NCBI RefSeq assembly: GCF_028858725.1
Contig: NC_084781.1
Coordinates: 2,116,513 to 2,180,512, forward strand
Reading direction: 5' to 3'
DNA length: 64,000 nt
From: Colius striatus
Lineage: Eukaryota; Chordata; Aves; Coliiformes; Coliidae
The notes under the pieces were generated by a model, which was given only the letters and a program-made list of their open reading frames with translations, had not been told where the DNA came from and did no database searches. Positions 45,281-57,200 of this stretch are shown piece after piece. The translations under genes were made by a program, and so were the position numbers. Position 1 is the stretch's first letter; each line of letters begins with the position of its first letter.

Positions 45281-48200
45281 ATGCAGCCGCCTTCGAAGGA
45301 GCGGGCCCGGCGGGCCGGGGAGGCCCCGAGGGGACCTCGGGCGAGACCCCCGCGGCAGAGCTGGAGAGTGCTGGCCGAGAGGAACCCGAGCGTGGCCCCT
45401 GTGGGAGCCTGGGTGGAGAGCGGCCCAAGGGAGCTGGAGGAGAGCCAGGCCTTTGTGAGTGGGCACCTTCCAGGGTCAGCAAACCCCATGGGTGGAAGCC
45501 ACAGGAGCCTCAAACCAGCTTTATCCTCTGCTTGAAGGCAGCCAGCAGCTCTGCTCCTAAAGAGACTGTTTTAATGGTCTTTAGTTGGGTGAAAAATCCA
45601 CTGTGGTGTCCACACAGCCTACACAAGCCCACAGCATCTGTCTGCATCAGTTCCCCTGTGAATAAACAGTGTAATTTAGGGGGGAAAAAATGCATCAGTT
45701 GGTGGGGGAATACAGCTTTAACCAGCTGCCTTTGATTGCTTAATTATTTGTACTGTGTGCTGGACCTATAGATTTTTTTCACCATGCTGCTGGAAGCTAC
45801 CTGTCAGCCTGGGTAGCTAAAACTCCACAGGTTTGTGCACCCTCACATGAGATTTTTCTTTCCTCACTGTTCCCAGCTGCTCCTTGGTTTATCAGTGCTG
45901 GGACTTCACACTGTAGCCTTTAGTTTGAGGTGCCCATGCCTGGCTGACCTCTGTCTTCCCTGGATTGATGCTGTGCTTTACCTTCCCATTCATCCATAAA
46001 GGATTGCTTTATTCCACATTGCTAATTTGAACCCCAAAAAGTGGAGTGTTTTAGGGTCTGGAGCCAGCCTGGGCTGTACTCTATTAGAAACATCTCTATT
46101 GATGCTTATCTCGGGGATTTCTGCTTTGAGGGTTATTACAAGAGTAAAAAATGAGTTCAGTCCTCTGTAATTAATGTTACAGAAGCTCCTGCCCCTCTGA
46201 GGTGATTTATTTCAGTCTTGTAATTTAAATCCTGGAAGGCTGAAGGAATAGATGGAAATAAATCATCTCCATATTCCACCTCAGTGTTCCTGGATGTAGG
46301 GAGCATCTGACCTGCTGTTCCCTAAGTTGATTTTCAGTCTTGCCCCTCTCACACTTGTATTTTTCCTGCTTTAGCCAGGAGAGCAATGCCAGTTTTCCTT
46401 ACACCAAGCTAGTATCAGCAGAATTGCTTGGTGTGGCTCCAAGTGAGAGGAATAAAAAGAAAACAACCCCAAAGTGACTTTTATTTGTAGCTCACTGCTT
46501 TTCATCTTTTGCTTTGGGTGGTTAAAACATTCTTGGGGCTGTAACCCTCTGCAAACTGCTTCCAGCCTTGCAGAGTTCCTTGTGGATCCTAACTGGGAAT
46601 ATTTGAATGTCCTTTCACAGGAGCAGGAGTGTGGGGAGTTCCTTTGCAGAGGGTTAAAGGAGGAAGGCTGCACACTCTGTATCTGGCTCGCTAATTTCAA
46701 TCCAAGCTTGTAACAATTCAACAGATGTGGCCCAAACTCTCGCTGCACCGGTTTAGAAACCAAACATGAAGTTTGCTGTGGGTGCTGCTTGCCTGCCTTG
46801 TGTGGTGTGGGAAGGAAAGATGGGATACAGGTGTGGTGGAGCCAAAACCCTGGTGAAACCTGCTTTTGCCTCTTGCAGGCCTCAGCGTTTCGGGTGGAGG
46901 AGGAGCTGAAAGAGCAGCAGAGGGAGAAGGCAGCCAACCTGCAACGCTTCCAGGGAGAGGTGCAGCAGCGGGTGAACCAGCAGGTCAGGATGAGGAGGAA
47001 GCAGCAGCTGCAGCAGTCCTATGAAGCAGTAAGTAGCTGTGGCCCCTGCCTCTGAAACCAGCCTGAAATGAGGGGGTAAACGTCAGAGTGTTAATAAGAA
47101 ATGAGGAAACTAGGGGTGAAAGCAGAGCCTGTGGCCACAGTGTCCCCTTGAGGAAGGTCCTTGTTACTCACTCTGATGCTGAAGGTGCTGTGAGCCTTTT
47201 GCCTCCCCATGGAGCAGTCACTGGCTCTCTGGGGCAGCAGAACAAACAGCATCTCAGTGCCCTATGTGGAAGTAAAAACCACCTGGGCCAAGTTGGGAAC
47301 AACATGGATGTCTCCTTGTTGCATTGGAAGCAAAGCAGCTTGTAGAATCATACAGTTGTTTTGATTGGAAAAGCCCTTGAAGCTGCTGCAGTCCCAGCCC
47401 TCCCTTCACTCTGCCCAGCCCAGCACTACCCCATGGCCTCAGCACCTCAGCTCCAGGGCTTTGGGATCCCTCCAGGGCTGGGCACTCCCCCAGCTCCCCA
47501 GGCAGCCTGGCACAGGGGCTGACACCCCTCTCAGGGAAACAGTTCTGCCTCAGCTCCAATCTCAGCCTCCCCTGGGGCAACTTGAGCCCATTTCCTCATG
47601 TCCTGTCATTCATTACTTGAGAAAAGAGACTGACTCCTTGTCTCACTCCAACCTCCTGTCTCCCCTCAGCCTCCTCTTCTCCAGGCTGAACACCCCCATT
47701 CCTAAAAGTTTTAGGGGCCTAAAACTGAACACAGCACTTGAAGTGCAGCCTTGGATTATTTCTTCAGTCCTTTTTCCAGGACAGTCAAAGAATTCTCAAG
47801 TGACTCTTCCTCACTATCTCCACATTCCCCTTTCCCCTGTGGGCTTGTTTTAGGTTACCCTGTGATGAATATATTTAATCCTTTCTACTTTTAAAACAAC
47901 TTGCTAGGGAGATTTGCCAGAAAACTCACTGTGGAGCAAGAAGGGAATGCACTGAAATGTCAATGGTTTTGGCTGCCCTGGGGTGTTTGGGCTGTTTCCA
48001 GGGCTTGGGAGACACGGTTGAGTGGGGATGTCCTCATGTAACTCCGAACTGAAAGCCCACAGATGCCTTCAGCCCCTGAGAGCCTGACAGCTCCTTGTGC
48101 CCCCTCCCAGCAAAACTATTCCTCCACCAAACTAAGCCAGCAGCTCCTGCCCAGCATGAGTGATGTCCTGCAAGGTGATGGTTTGATATTGGGGTGAGGG

Positions 48201-51200
48201 AGCCCTGGCCCAGGCTGCCCAGGGAGGGTGTGGAGGCTCCTTCCCTGCGGTTTCCAAGCCCACCCGGACACGTTCCTGTGCCCCCTGATGGAGGGGAACC
48301 TGCTTTAGCAGGGGGTTGGGCTGGATGAGCTCTGCAGGGCCCTTCCAGCCCCCACCCTTCTGAGATTCTGTGATTTGCACGTGGCTTTTGAACTCTGGGC
48401 TCTGTCTCCTGACAGGCTGAGAGGGAAAGAGACGTTGCCGTGCGCTACTCGGACTCCATCCTGCGCCTGACCCCCAGGAAGAACACGTGTCTGTTCCGGA
48501 GCCACCCCACACCCCTCATCTGCAGCCCCTGCTCAGCCCAGCACCAGGGGCTGCCTGGAGAACCTTTCCAGCAACAGGCAGCTGAGGTGAGCAGGTCCCC
48601 TCCTCCCCTTCTCATCTCCCCGTTCACCGTGCCAGATGCTCGTGGTTTGAAATGGAGGATGAGCAAGATTTCTTTGACGTCTCATCCCTGATATTGGAGT
48701 TGTTTTCTTAATACCGAAGGAAACCTTGCCTTCTGTTTTCATCTGGTTTAGTGACTGTTGTCATCCCCCTCCACAGTGCTCTTCTCAACAGCAGGAGGGA
48801 TAGTGGGTGCCCCCTCCTGGGAGGACGCTGAATTTCCCAGTGTGTCATGCAGAGCGCTGGCACTAGGTGGTGCCACCGCACTGCAGCTTCTGTCATGCCA
48901 GCCAGGAGCATGGGCTGGTGAAATCTTGCAAAACACACCTTAGGGACTGTTTTGAGCTTGGTTTTGGGGTTTTTTAAAGAGCGATGCTTATGCTGCATTT
49001 GGCATTTCGTACAGTGAGTGTGTTTACCCAGGAGCTGGAGTTATTCTGCTTGAAGTACCACTCCCCTTGGGGTGGAGAATCACTTCTGGCAAGATAATGA
49101 GGGATCTTGGACTTGTGGAATCTCAGTGAAATTATTTGGGAGCCCTTTACCTCACGTGGATCAGGGTTGCAGGGTGTTGAGGTGGCTCTGAACGATGCCT
49201 TGGGTCATAGGTTACCTTACACTTATGTGTGAAGCTAATTGTGCCTTGAGTTGCACTCCCTTGGTAAAGCACCTTGGTTGGAGTGAGGTCCATTAGGAGA
49301 TCTCCCTCTGTGCAGTGAAACTACCTGATATAGCCCTGTTGGTGATTTCTTGTTGGGTCTTCTCTTTACCTTCCCTCTTGATGGCAGCTGAGCAGAACCA
49401 TGCAGCAAGTTCGGCACAGGCTGGCGTCCTGCAAAACCATGTCCCAGGGAGAGGGTCCTCCTGAGCTCCCTGGTGGCCTCTGGAAGAGGGAGGTGAGTGA
49501 AGGGTTGCTGGGGGGAGGGTAAGAGGAGTTACCCTGCAAACACTTGAAGGTCTGGCTCAAATTAGCAAATCCAAAGTGTGGTTTGGTGGGTTTCTCCAGC
49601 AGAAGTGAAATAAACTGGGCTTCAGTGACTCACTTGATGCTTAGCCCAGGGATTTCAGTGGCCCCAAGGGCTCTGTCCCTCTGTTCCTGCTGTCTGTCAG
49701 AGAAGGCAGCAGGTTTAAGTGGATGTAAACTTGTTTGTGGTGATTAACAAGAGAGAAACTAGGAAATGAGAATTCAAAAAGGATTTCTTAAAGGCTAAGA
49801 TAGTGATCTTGGTATCTGGGGGGAATGTGATGATCAGTCCTCACCTTAGCTGCCTTTATTCAGCAAACCTCAACAACTCTTTCCCTTGTTTCACGTGGAT
49901 GACAAAGATCTGGAGGGTTTTCCTCACCCAGGCTTGGCTTCTGGTAGAGAATTGTTGGCACACATCTGCTTTCCTTGAAGCAGTAACCCCAAGGAGGTCA
50001 GTCCCAAGGGCCTCACATTTTTGTTCTGCCGAACTTCATCCTACTTTTGTTACTGCCTTTCTCAAGAGCAGCTTTGTGTAGCAGCAATTAGCCTGTTTTC
50101 TGTGCCAGAACCTTTCTTAAACTGATGTACTTTGTCCACCCTGGAGAACACCAGCAGTGACCCAACCTGATAGTTTGTCTTGTTGCCTCCCCCAGAGCCA
50201 GTTTCCTGCCCATCTTGCAATACTTCATTCCCATCTCTTTCTCAGGTTTACCAAAGGTGAAGTAAACCTTGGCTGGTTGTTATCTAGAAAATGCCTTTCA
50301 TAGAAAGGCAGCTTGGGCTCTTCCTCCTCTGTGTACTGTTGGATTTCAGCTTAAGGACGGCATCTTTGGGAAGGAGAGTTACAGCCACGGTGTAATTATG
50401 GGCTGGAAAACCTCCTTATCTATTGTGGGCATCACACATACCTCTCTCTAAGTTCCCACTGCCTTCAGACTGCTCAGTAGGATGGAGCCATCCATTACTT
50501 GGTTCTTAGCAGCTGTGAATGATGCTGCTGCCCAGGTGAGCCAGGAGGATTCAAGAGACAGAGAATGGGAGGACTGTGGCAAGTCATCCAGGCTGAGGGG
50601 AACAAGGCTGGGAGGGAGATCATCCTCCCACTCAAATGACTGCAGCTACAGTAACTCTATGCTCTTTTCAAACCTCTGGCAAGGAGGATTTAACAGCTTC
50701 CTGAAGCAATGTATTCTAGGAGATTTGTGTTCTAGCTAATTGATTTATGGCATTACTCTGGTTTATTACTCCCAAGATAATAGTGAAAAAAAGCTCTAAT
50801 ATTAATCTGAACCTTTCTCCCTGGGTGAAGGTTTGCCATGTCCACAGCTAGGCCAGGACAGCAGCTTGTTCCCTTCTCCTCAGATGCAAGAGGCAGGACC
50901 TAATGACTGTGGTAACTGCTGACACAGTGCACTGCCTTGCCCTTTGCTTTTGTCCTCCCTGAATTTCCTTGTGCTCTCTTTTCCAGCTGATTTCTTTGTT
51001 TTTTAGCCAAGTGTTTTTAAGCCTGTTCTCAAATACTTTTATTTACTGATGTCCTACTTGAGGCTGTAGAATCAAGATGCTGCTTTCTTCTGTCATCCAG
51101 GCTGATAATGAAATGATCAAGCAGAGCTAGTCCAGTTCTTTACCCTGGTTTTGTGCAGTGACCTTTTGAGCCTGACTCTGGGCAGTGTTTTGCACCTCCC

Positions 51201-54200
51201 ATGGAATGGGAATCATCAAACAGATAGTTCCTTACACAAGTGTCAAATTAGGCCATGCCAAATGCTCAAACCCATATGTCTTTGGCCATGCTTTTGCCTG
51301 AGGCCTCTTCCTTCTATTGTAGGAGGAATTCAAACCAGCTAGACATGACTTGCTCCTGACAGATTTATGCTTGGTTGCTGCTTATCTTGTTTCTTAGCAG
51401 CTTACAGGCAGTTTGCAAGGTAATTTCTCTTGTTTTACCAAAAGCATTCTGGTTAAACCCTTGAGGCTAAACCCTTCTTTTTAGTATTTCCTTTTCCTCT
51501 CCCTTATTTGAAGACAAAGGCTCCTTCTGCCCTTTTCTGATAACCTGAACCCCCACAGGTTTTGGGGGGGAGGGAGCTGTTAGCACCTTGTCTGCCACTC
51601 CTACCCAAACCAGGGGCAGCTGTCTGGTGTTTCATGTGTTCACCAAGTCCTCAGCTGCTTTGCCTTTAGGGTTTGGTTGACTGTTGTAGGCCTCCAGCTT
51701 GACAGCACCCAATTTCTATTCCCCAGATGACCATTCCCAGAAGTTGATGGTTTTCTTTCCACAGTTTCATTTTCTCCTGCCTTCAGGGCTTCAGAACATC
51801 TGTACAAAGCAATAACCATTCCTCTCTTTCTTCTCTTACCTTCACCAAAGCAGCTCTCCTGCCTTTGTTTCTGTCATAACAGGCTCCATTCTTAAATTAC
51901 TGTTAAATAGTTTCATGTTTTGACTAAGTCTGGGCTGTGCTGTCCTTCCTGTACTGCAGCAGAGCCATTGCTAAGCCATCCCTGGGGTGACCTGCCTTCT
52001 CCTCCTGCTCATCCTCCCTCTCTCAGCAGTCCTTCTTTTCCCTTCCTGAGCATGCTGGAGGAGAAAAGAGATAAATAACGAAAAAATCCTGGCTCCAAGC
52101 TTGCTCCTGGCATTTTGATTTTTTTAGTTTGGAGGAAACAATCTGCTGCTTCTCAAAATATTGTTAATTGCCAGGGGGAGAACCTGCCCACTTACCATCT
52201 GAAGGAGTACAGCATGTACTTGCTGTTGCTCCAGAGATCCCCTCAGCTCCTGGAGAGGCCCTTTACCTCATGCACCTCTCTCCCTCTGTTTCTATACTTG
52301 GTGAGACTTATCATGAGTTGCTAAATTCAGGGTTTCAGGCTCTTGTGCCCCTCATCTCGAGGAGCTCTTCACAACAAGCACCCTCAGGTTAAATGCAGGA
52401 AGGGGGTTGATATTTCCCTCAACACCAAAGCAGTTTGAATCCCATCTTTCTACCTTTCTTCTCCAGAAAGCAGAGTCCTGTCAGACAGCTGAGGTGCCTG
52501 CTGAGGGAGAGGAACTGCTGCTGCTGGGACATGATGACCTCCCAGCTGAGCTGAGGGACCAGGCTGAGCATGGCCATGACTTCTACATCAAAATGGCATT
52601 TGAAAAAGTAAGCCTTTGCCTTTGAAAAAGTAAAATGGGGCTGGGCCAAGCTGCAGAGGTTTTGGGTTGGGATTTGGGTTTATTTTGGCAGAGAGTAGGG
52701 CAATTGTTCCCTCAAAACCTGGTTAACTTTTAAGCCTGCTGTTGGCAAAATGGGCTTGAGAGCAGTGTTGAAGCAAACTGAGATTGGTGGCCTCTTTCAC
52801 TGCCTTCAGAGAATCCCAGAGTGGTGGGGGCTGGAAGGGCCCTGCAGAGCTCATTCAGCCCAACCCCCTGCTACAGCAGGTTCCCCTCGCTCAGGGGGCA
52901 CAGGAACGTGTCCAGGTGGGTTTGGAAACCTCCTGAGAAGGAGCCTCCACACCCTCCCTGGGCAGCCTGGGCCAGGGCTCCCTCACCTCAGCACCAAAGG
53001 ACTTGCTCCTGCTGTTCCAGTGGAACTTTCTGTGTACCAGCTTGTGCCCATTATCCCTAGTCCTGTTGCTAGACACCCCAGAAAAAAGTGTCACCCCATC
53101 CTCCTGACACTCGCCCTTCAGGTACTTTTAAGTCTTGATGAGGTTACCCCTCAGCCTTCTGCAGGCTGAGCAGCCCCAGGTTCCACGGCCTTTCCTCACC
53201 AGAGAGATGCTCCAGTCCCCTCTGCATGTTGGCAGCCCTGTGCTGGCCTCTCTCCAGCAATTCCCTGTCTCTCTTGAACTGGGCAGCCCAGAACTGGACA
53301 CAGAACTCCAGCTGAGGCCTCATAATCGGGGCTTCAGAGGGGGTTTTGTTTGTGGTTGTCTCAGAACAGCAGCTGTGTCAGTGCTCACAGGAATCTGAAG
53401 CTGAGTGGAGGCAGCAGTGGGGTGGAAAAGCTGCAGGTAATGGACAGGATCATCCTGAAACCTCCCAGGAAAGGGATAAAAACCACCCCAGCTTTATATG
53501 GAGGAAGGAGCTTCCTGTGCCTTGGTCTAGTGAAACATCTGCCTCAAACACAGCAGGATCTGCCTGTGAGGGCTGAACTGATGTATTTATTGAGGCTTCT
53601 TGTTTGGAGGCAGACTTGAAGCACAGGCATGGAAACTGACCTGATTACCTGGAGTAATTAGCAAATACTTTCTGAATGTAGCAGCTGGTGATTAGGTCAG
53701 GGAGGAGCAGAAAAACTGGCTGGACATAGTGAGGGGAGGGAGAGAGGCAGGTGGAGGTTTGCTCTGAGGTTTTGGCTGTTGAATTCCCCTGATGCTTTGT
53801 TTATTTGCATTATTTTTCTTGTACTTCCCAAAACTCAATAACAGTTTGGCAGAGGGGAGGGGTGAATCCATATTTAAACTAAACCAAAGGCCACCTCCAG
53901 AGGATATCTTCAGGAGTGTTTCAACAAAGCTTTGGTGTTCAGGCTCCGGCATGGAGGTGGTGTGTGTGTGTCTCTCCTGACTCCAGCCAACCCCAAAATT
54001 GATTCTCCCCCACTGCTGAGGGATCAAGTGGAGAAGACTCAACTCCAGCAAGGAGTATTTTGCTGAGGGAAAAAGAAAAACTTGGCTGTGAAGATACTGA
54101 TGCTCCTCTTTTCCATTTATCTTCCAGTACTGTGATGGCTCAGTGAAGGACTGGAGCCTTCCTGAGCCTCCCCAGAATCCCCATACCGACTACCAAGCTC

Positions 54201-57200
54201 CCCTCCTACTCTGGGCTGGTGTAGACCAAGAGGAAACCAAGAAGCAGGTTTGTCTGTTGGAGCTGAACCCTTATGGTTTCACCTTCAGTTCAGGACTGGA
54301 AGGTACTCAGCATAGAATCATAGAATGGTAGAGGTTGGAAGAGACCTCTAGAGATCACCTGGATGAGAAGACTCAAGAGAAGCCTTCATCTGATAGCTTT
54401 AGAAGTTTGATGGTGTCTAAGCTCTTGGTTAAACCTACCAGGTTCTGGTTTTTCTTCCTCTAAGATCTGTGGTGATCATAAGTGGAATTGGTGTGTGCTT
54501 CTCCTTCAAATCTGGGATCTAAATAACATGGAAGGGCTGGAGGAGAAACAGGCTGTTGATTGTGCCTGACCAAACAAAAGGTGTTGCTTTCTGTGGTTGT
54601 GTGGAGAGAGAGAGAGAGAGATGATGCCAAAAAGGCTTAAAAGAAAACCCCAAAACACTCAAAGCCCAACAAACCTCCACTAAATCTTGTCTGGGCATCA
54701 CTTAAGAGGCAGGGAGGTCTTGTCTAGCTGCTCCTTCCCCCAGCTCTTCCCTCTGCCCCTTGCTTTTTATCTCCTTGGCTCAGATCCACCTGGAGATAAC
54801 AGGTTTTGCAGCTCTCTATGGTTTTTTTCCACCTAGTTCCTCTCTCCCTTCAGCCTGATGATCTCTCCTGCTCCTTGGTCTCCAGCTCTGCAGGATGGAT
54901 GAGCTCAACCTCACACTCTTGGGGTTGGTGGGGGAAAAATATCACATGTTAAACTTTCTGGCATGAGGAAGCTCAAATGAGCCACATACTGACTGATACC
55001 CAGTGCAGGTGGGAGGGCTTTAGCCAGGCAGTTTCCCTTCCATTGCTGCATCAATGGGCTTAGCCAAAGCCCAAAGTACAGTTCCCTTGTGCTGGCCATT
55101 GCTGATGCTTCACCTCAAATGCTGGGTTTGATTGTGGGCCCCCCACTGCCAGAGGGACACTGAGGTGCTGGAGTGTATCCAGAGCCTGGCACCGGAGCTG
55201 GGGAAGGGGCTGGAGCACAGGGGTGCTGGGGAGGGACTGAGAGAGCTGGGAGTGATCCCAAATGACCTCTTCTGAGGTGCCTCTTCTTTCTCACAGCGTC
55301 AGAAAGAGTATCTGAGGTACAGACGCCTCTTCATGAGCGTCGAGCGTGAGCAGGTGAAGGAACAGCAGCGGCAGAAGGAGAGGCAGAGGAGAATCGCTGA
55401 GTGAGTGTGTGTGGCTGAGAGCCAGGGCTCTGGGGGCACCTGCTGGGGCACAGGTAGTGTCACCCAAAGGCTGGAAGGGCCTCAGGGGCTTGGCTGTGGC
55501 TGGAAAGCTGGCCTAGAGGGAAACACCCTGGGGGAGTTGGTTCACAAGAGCTGAATAGGAGCCAGCAGCGTGCCCAGAGGGGCAAGAAGGCCAAGGGCAT
55601 CCTGGCTGGGCTCAGCACTGGGGTGGCAGCAGGAGCAGGGCAGGGATTGTCCCCTGTGCTGGGCCCTGGGGAGGCTGCAGCTCCAGGGCTGTGTCAGTGC
55701 TGGGCCCCTCACTCACTGCCACAGGGACACTGAGGGGCTGCAGCGTGGCCAGAGCCGGGCACTGAGCTGGGGAAGGGGCTGGAGCACAAGGGGCTGGGGA
55801 GGGGCTGAGGGAATGAGGGTGTTGAGCCTGGAGAAGAGCAGGCTGAGGGGAGACAGGAGCATTCTTTGACACATCCTGACAGGAGACTGCAGTGAGCTGG
55901 GAGTCTATTCCATCTGAGTGACAGGACAAGAGGAAAGGGGCTCAAGTTGCCCTAGGGGAGGTTGAGGCTGGAGCTGAGGCAGAACTGTTTCCCTGAGAGG
56001 GTTGTCAGCCCCTGTGCCAGGCTGCCCAGGGAGCTGGGGCAGTGCCAAGCCCTGGAGGGATCCCAAAGCCGTGGAGCTGAGGTGCTGAGGGCCATGGGGT
56101 GGTGGTGAGCTTGGCAGGGTAAAAGGAGGGCTGGGACTCCAGCAGCTTCAAGCTCTCTTGCAACCAAAATAATTCTATGATTCTGGTGTGAACCAGGCAA
56201 GGGGATTTTGGAAAGTGCCTGTGCAGCCCAAATGCAGAGGCTTGGAGAACACTGCCCAGCTTGGTATGAAAACAACTCCCCATGGTGAGGTGATGTTTTG
56301 CCTCCAGGCCTGCAGACTGCCCCCAACAGATTAAAAGGGCCATTTAATCAACTTTTTAATCAGGAGTGTGTTAATAGAGACTCTGCAATACAAATGCCAG
56401 CTGTAAAGCCTGACTTATCTTTCAGTGCCCACTCTGTTAACTCTGGGGAGGGGAGTCATTCAATCAACACCCTCTGCCCAGGTTGAGTCTTTCCCAGGTG
56501 CTCAGTACTTCTCCTCCCTGAGTCTCCTGGCAGTTGTGAGCCAAAAGGTCAGGCTGTGAGAGTTACAACTTGCCAAACTGATTCTTGGGATCTGATCCCA
56601 AACCCCTGTGCTGCAGTCCCTGCTCAGAAACTTTGGGGTGAGGTCACATTGTTGTTGTTAAACAGATCTTATCTGCAGGATTTGGTTTTTAGTATCGGAC
56701 TCTTCACCCTCACAGCTATAAATGTATATATAGTGTAATAAAAACCATTTCCCAGCATTTGTTCCAGAGTTGAAAACTCACTATGGGTGTAAAAGTATCA
56801 GGACTTGTTTTGGTGCTTCAGTCATCTTCTCCCTTTTAAGGAGGAGCTCTGCAAATTGACACCAAAATAGGAAAGAAAGTCTCTTTTGTTTCATCTGGGC
56901 CTCGCTCTAAAATAAACCAGAGATGGAGCTGTGCAGGTCACTGTCTCAGCAGTGGGAGCAGGACAAGAACCCCCAGCACAGCATTTTCACTAAGAGAGAG
57001 GGATTGCCAGTCTAAAGAAGTGCTCCTTATGCATTCCTGGTGTTTAGATTGGCACTGGGAGCTCCAGAGACCTTTTGCTGCCCTGGGAATGCTGGTGGGG
57101 ATTCCTTCCTCCTCCATGCATGAGGAGAAGGGAAGGCTTTGCAATTACTCAGTGTAAAGCCAGGAGTTGGCCTTGGCCTTAGTTTCTATAGCAGAAGGAT

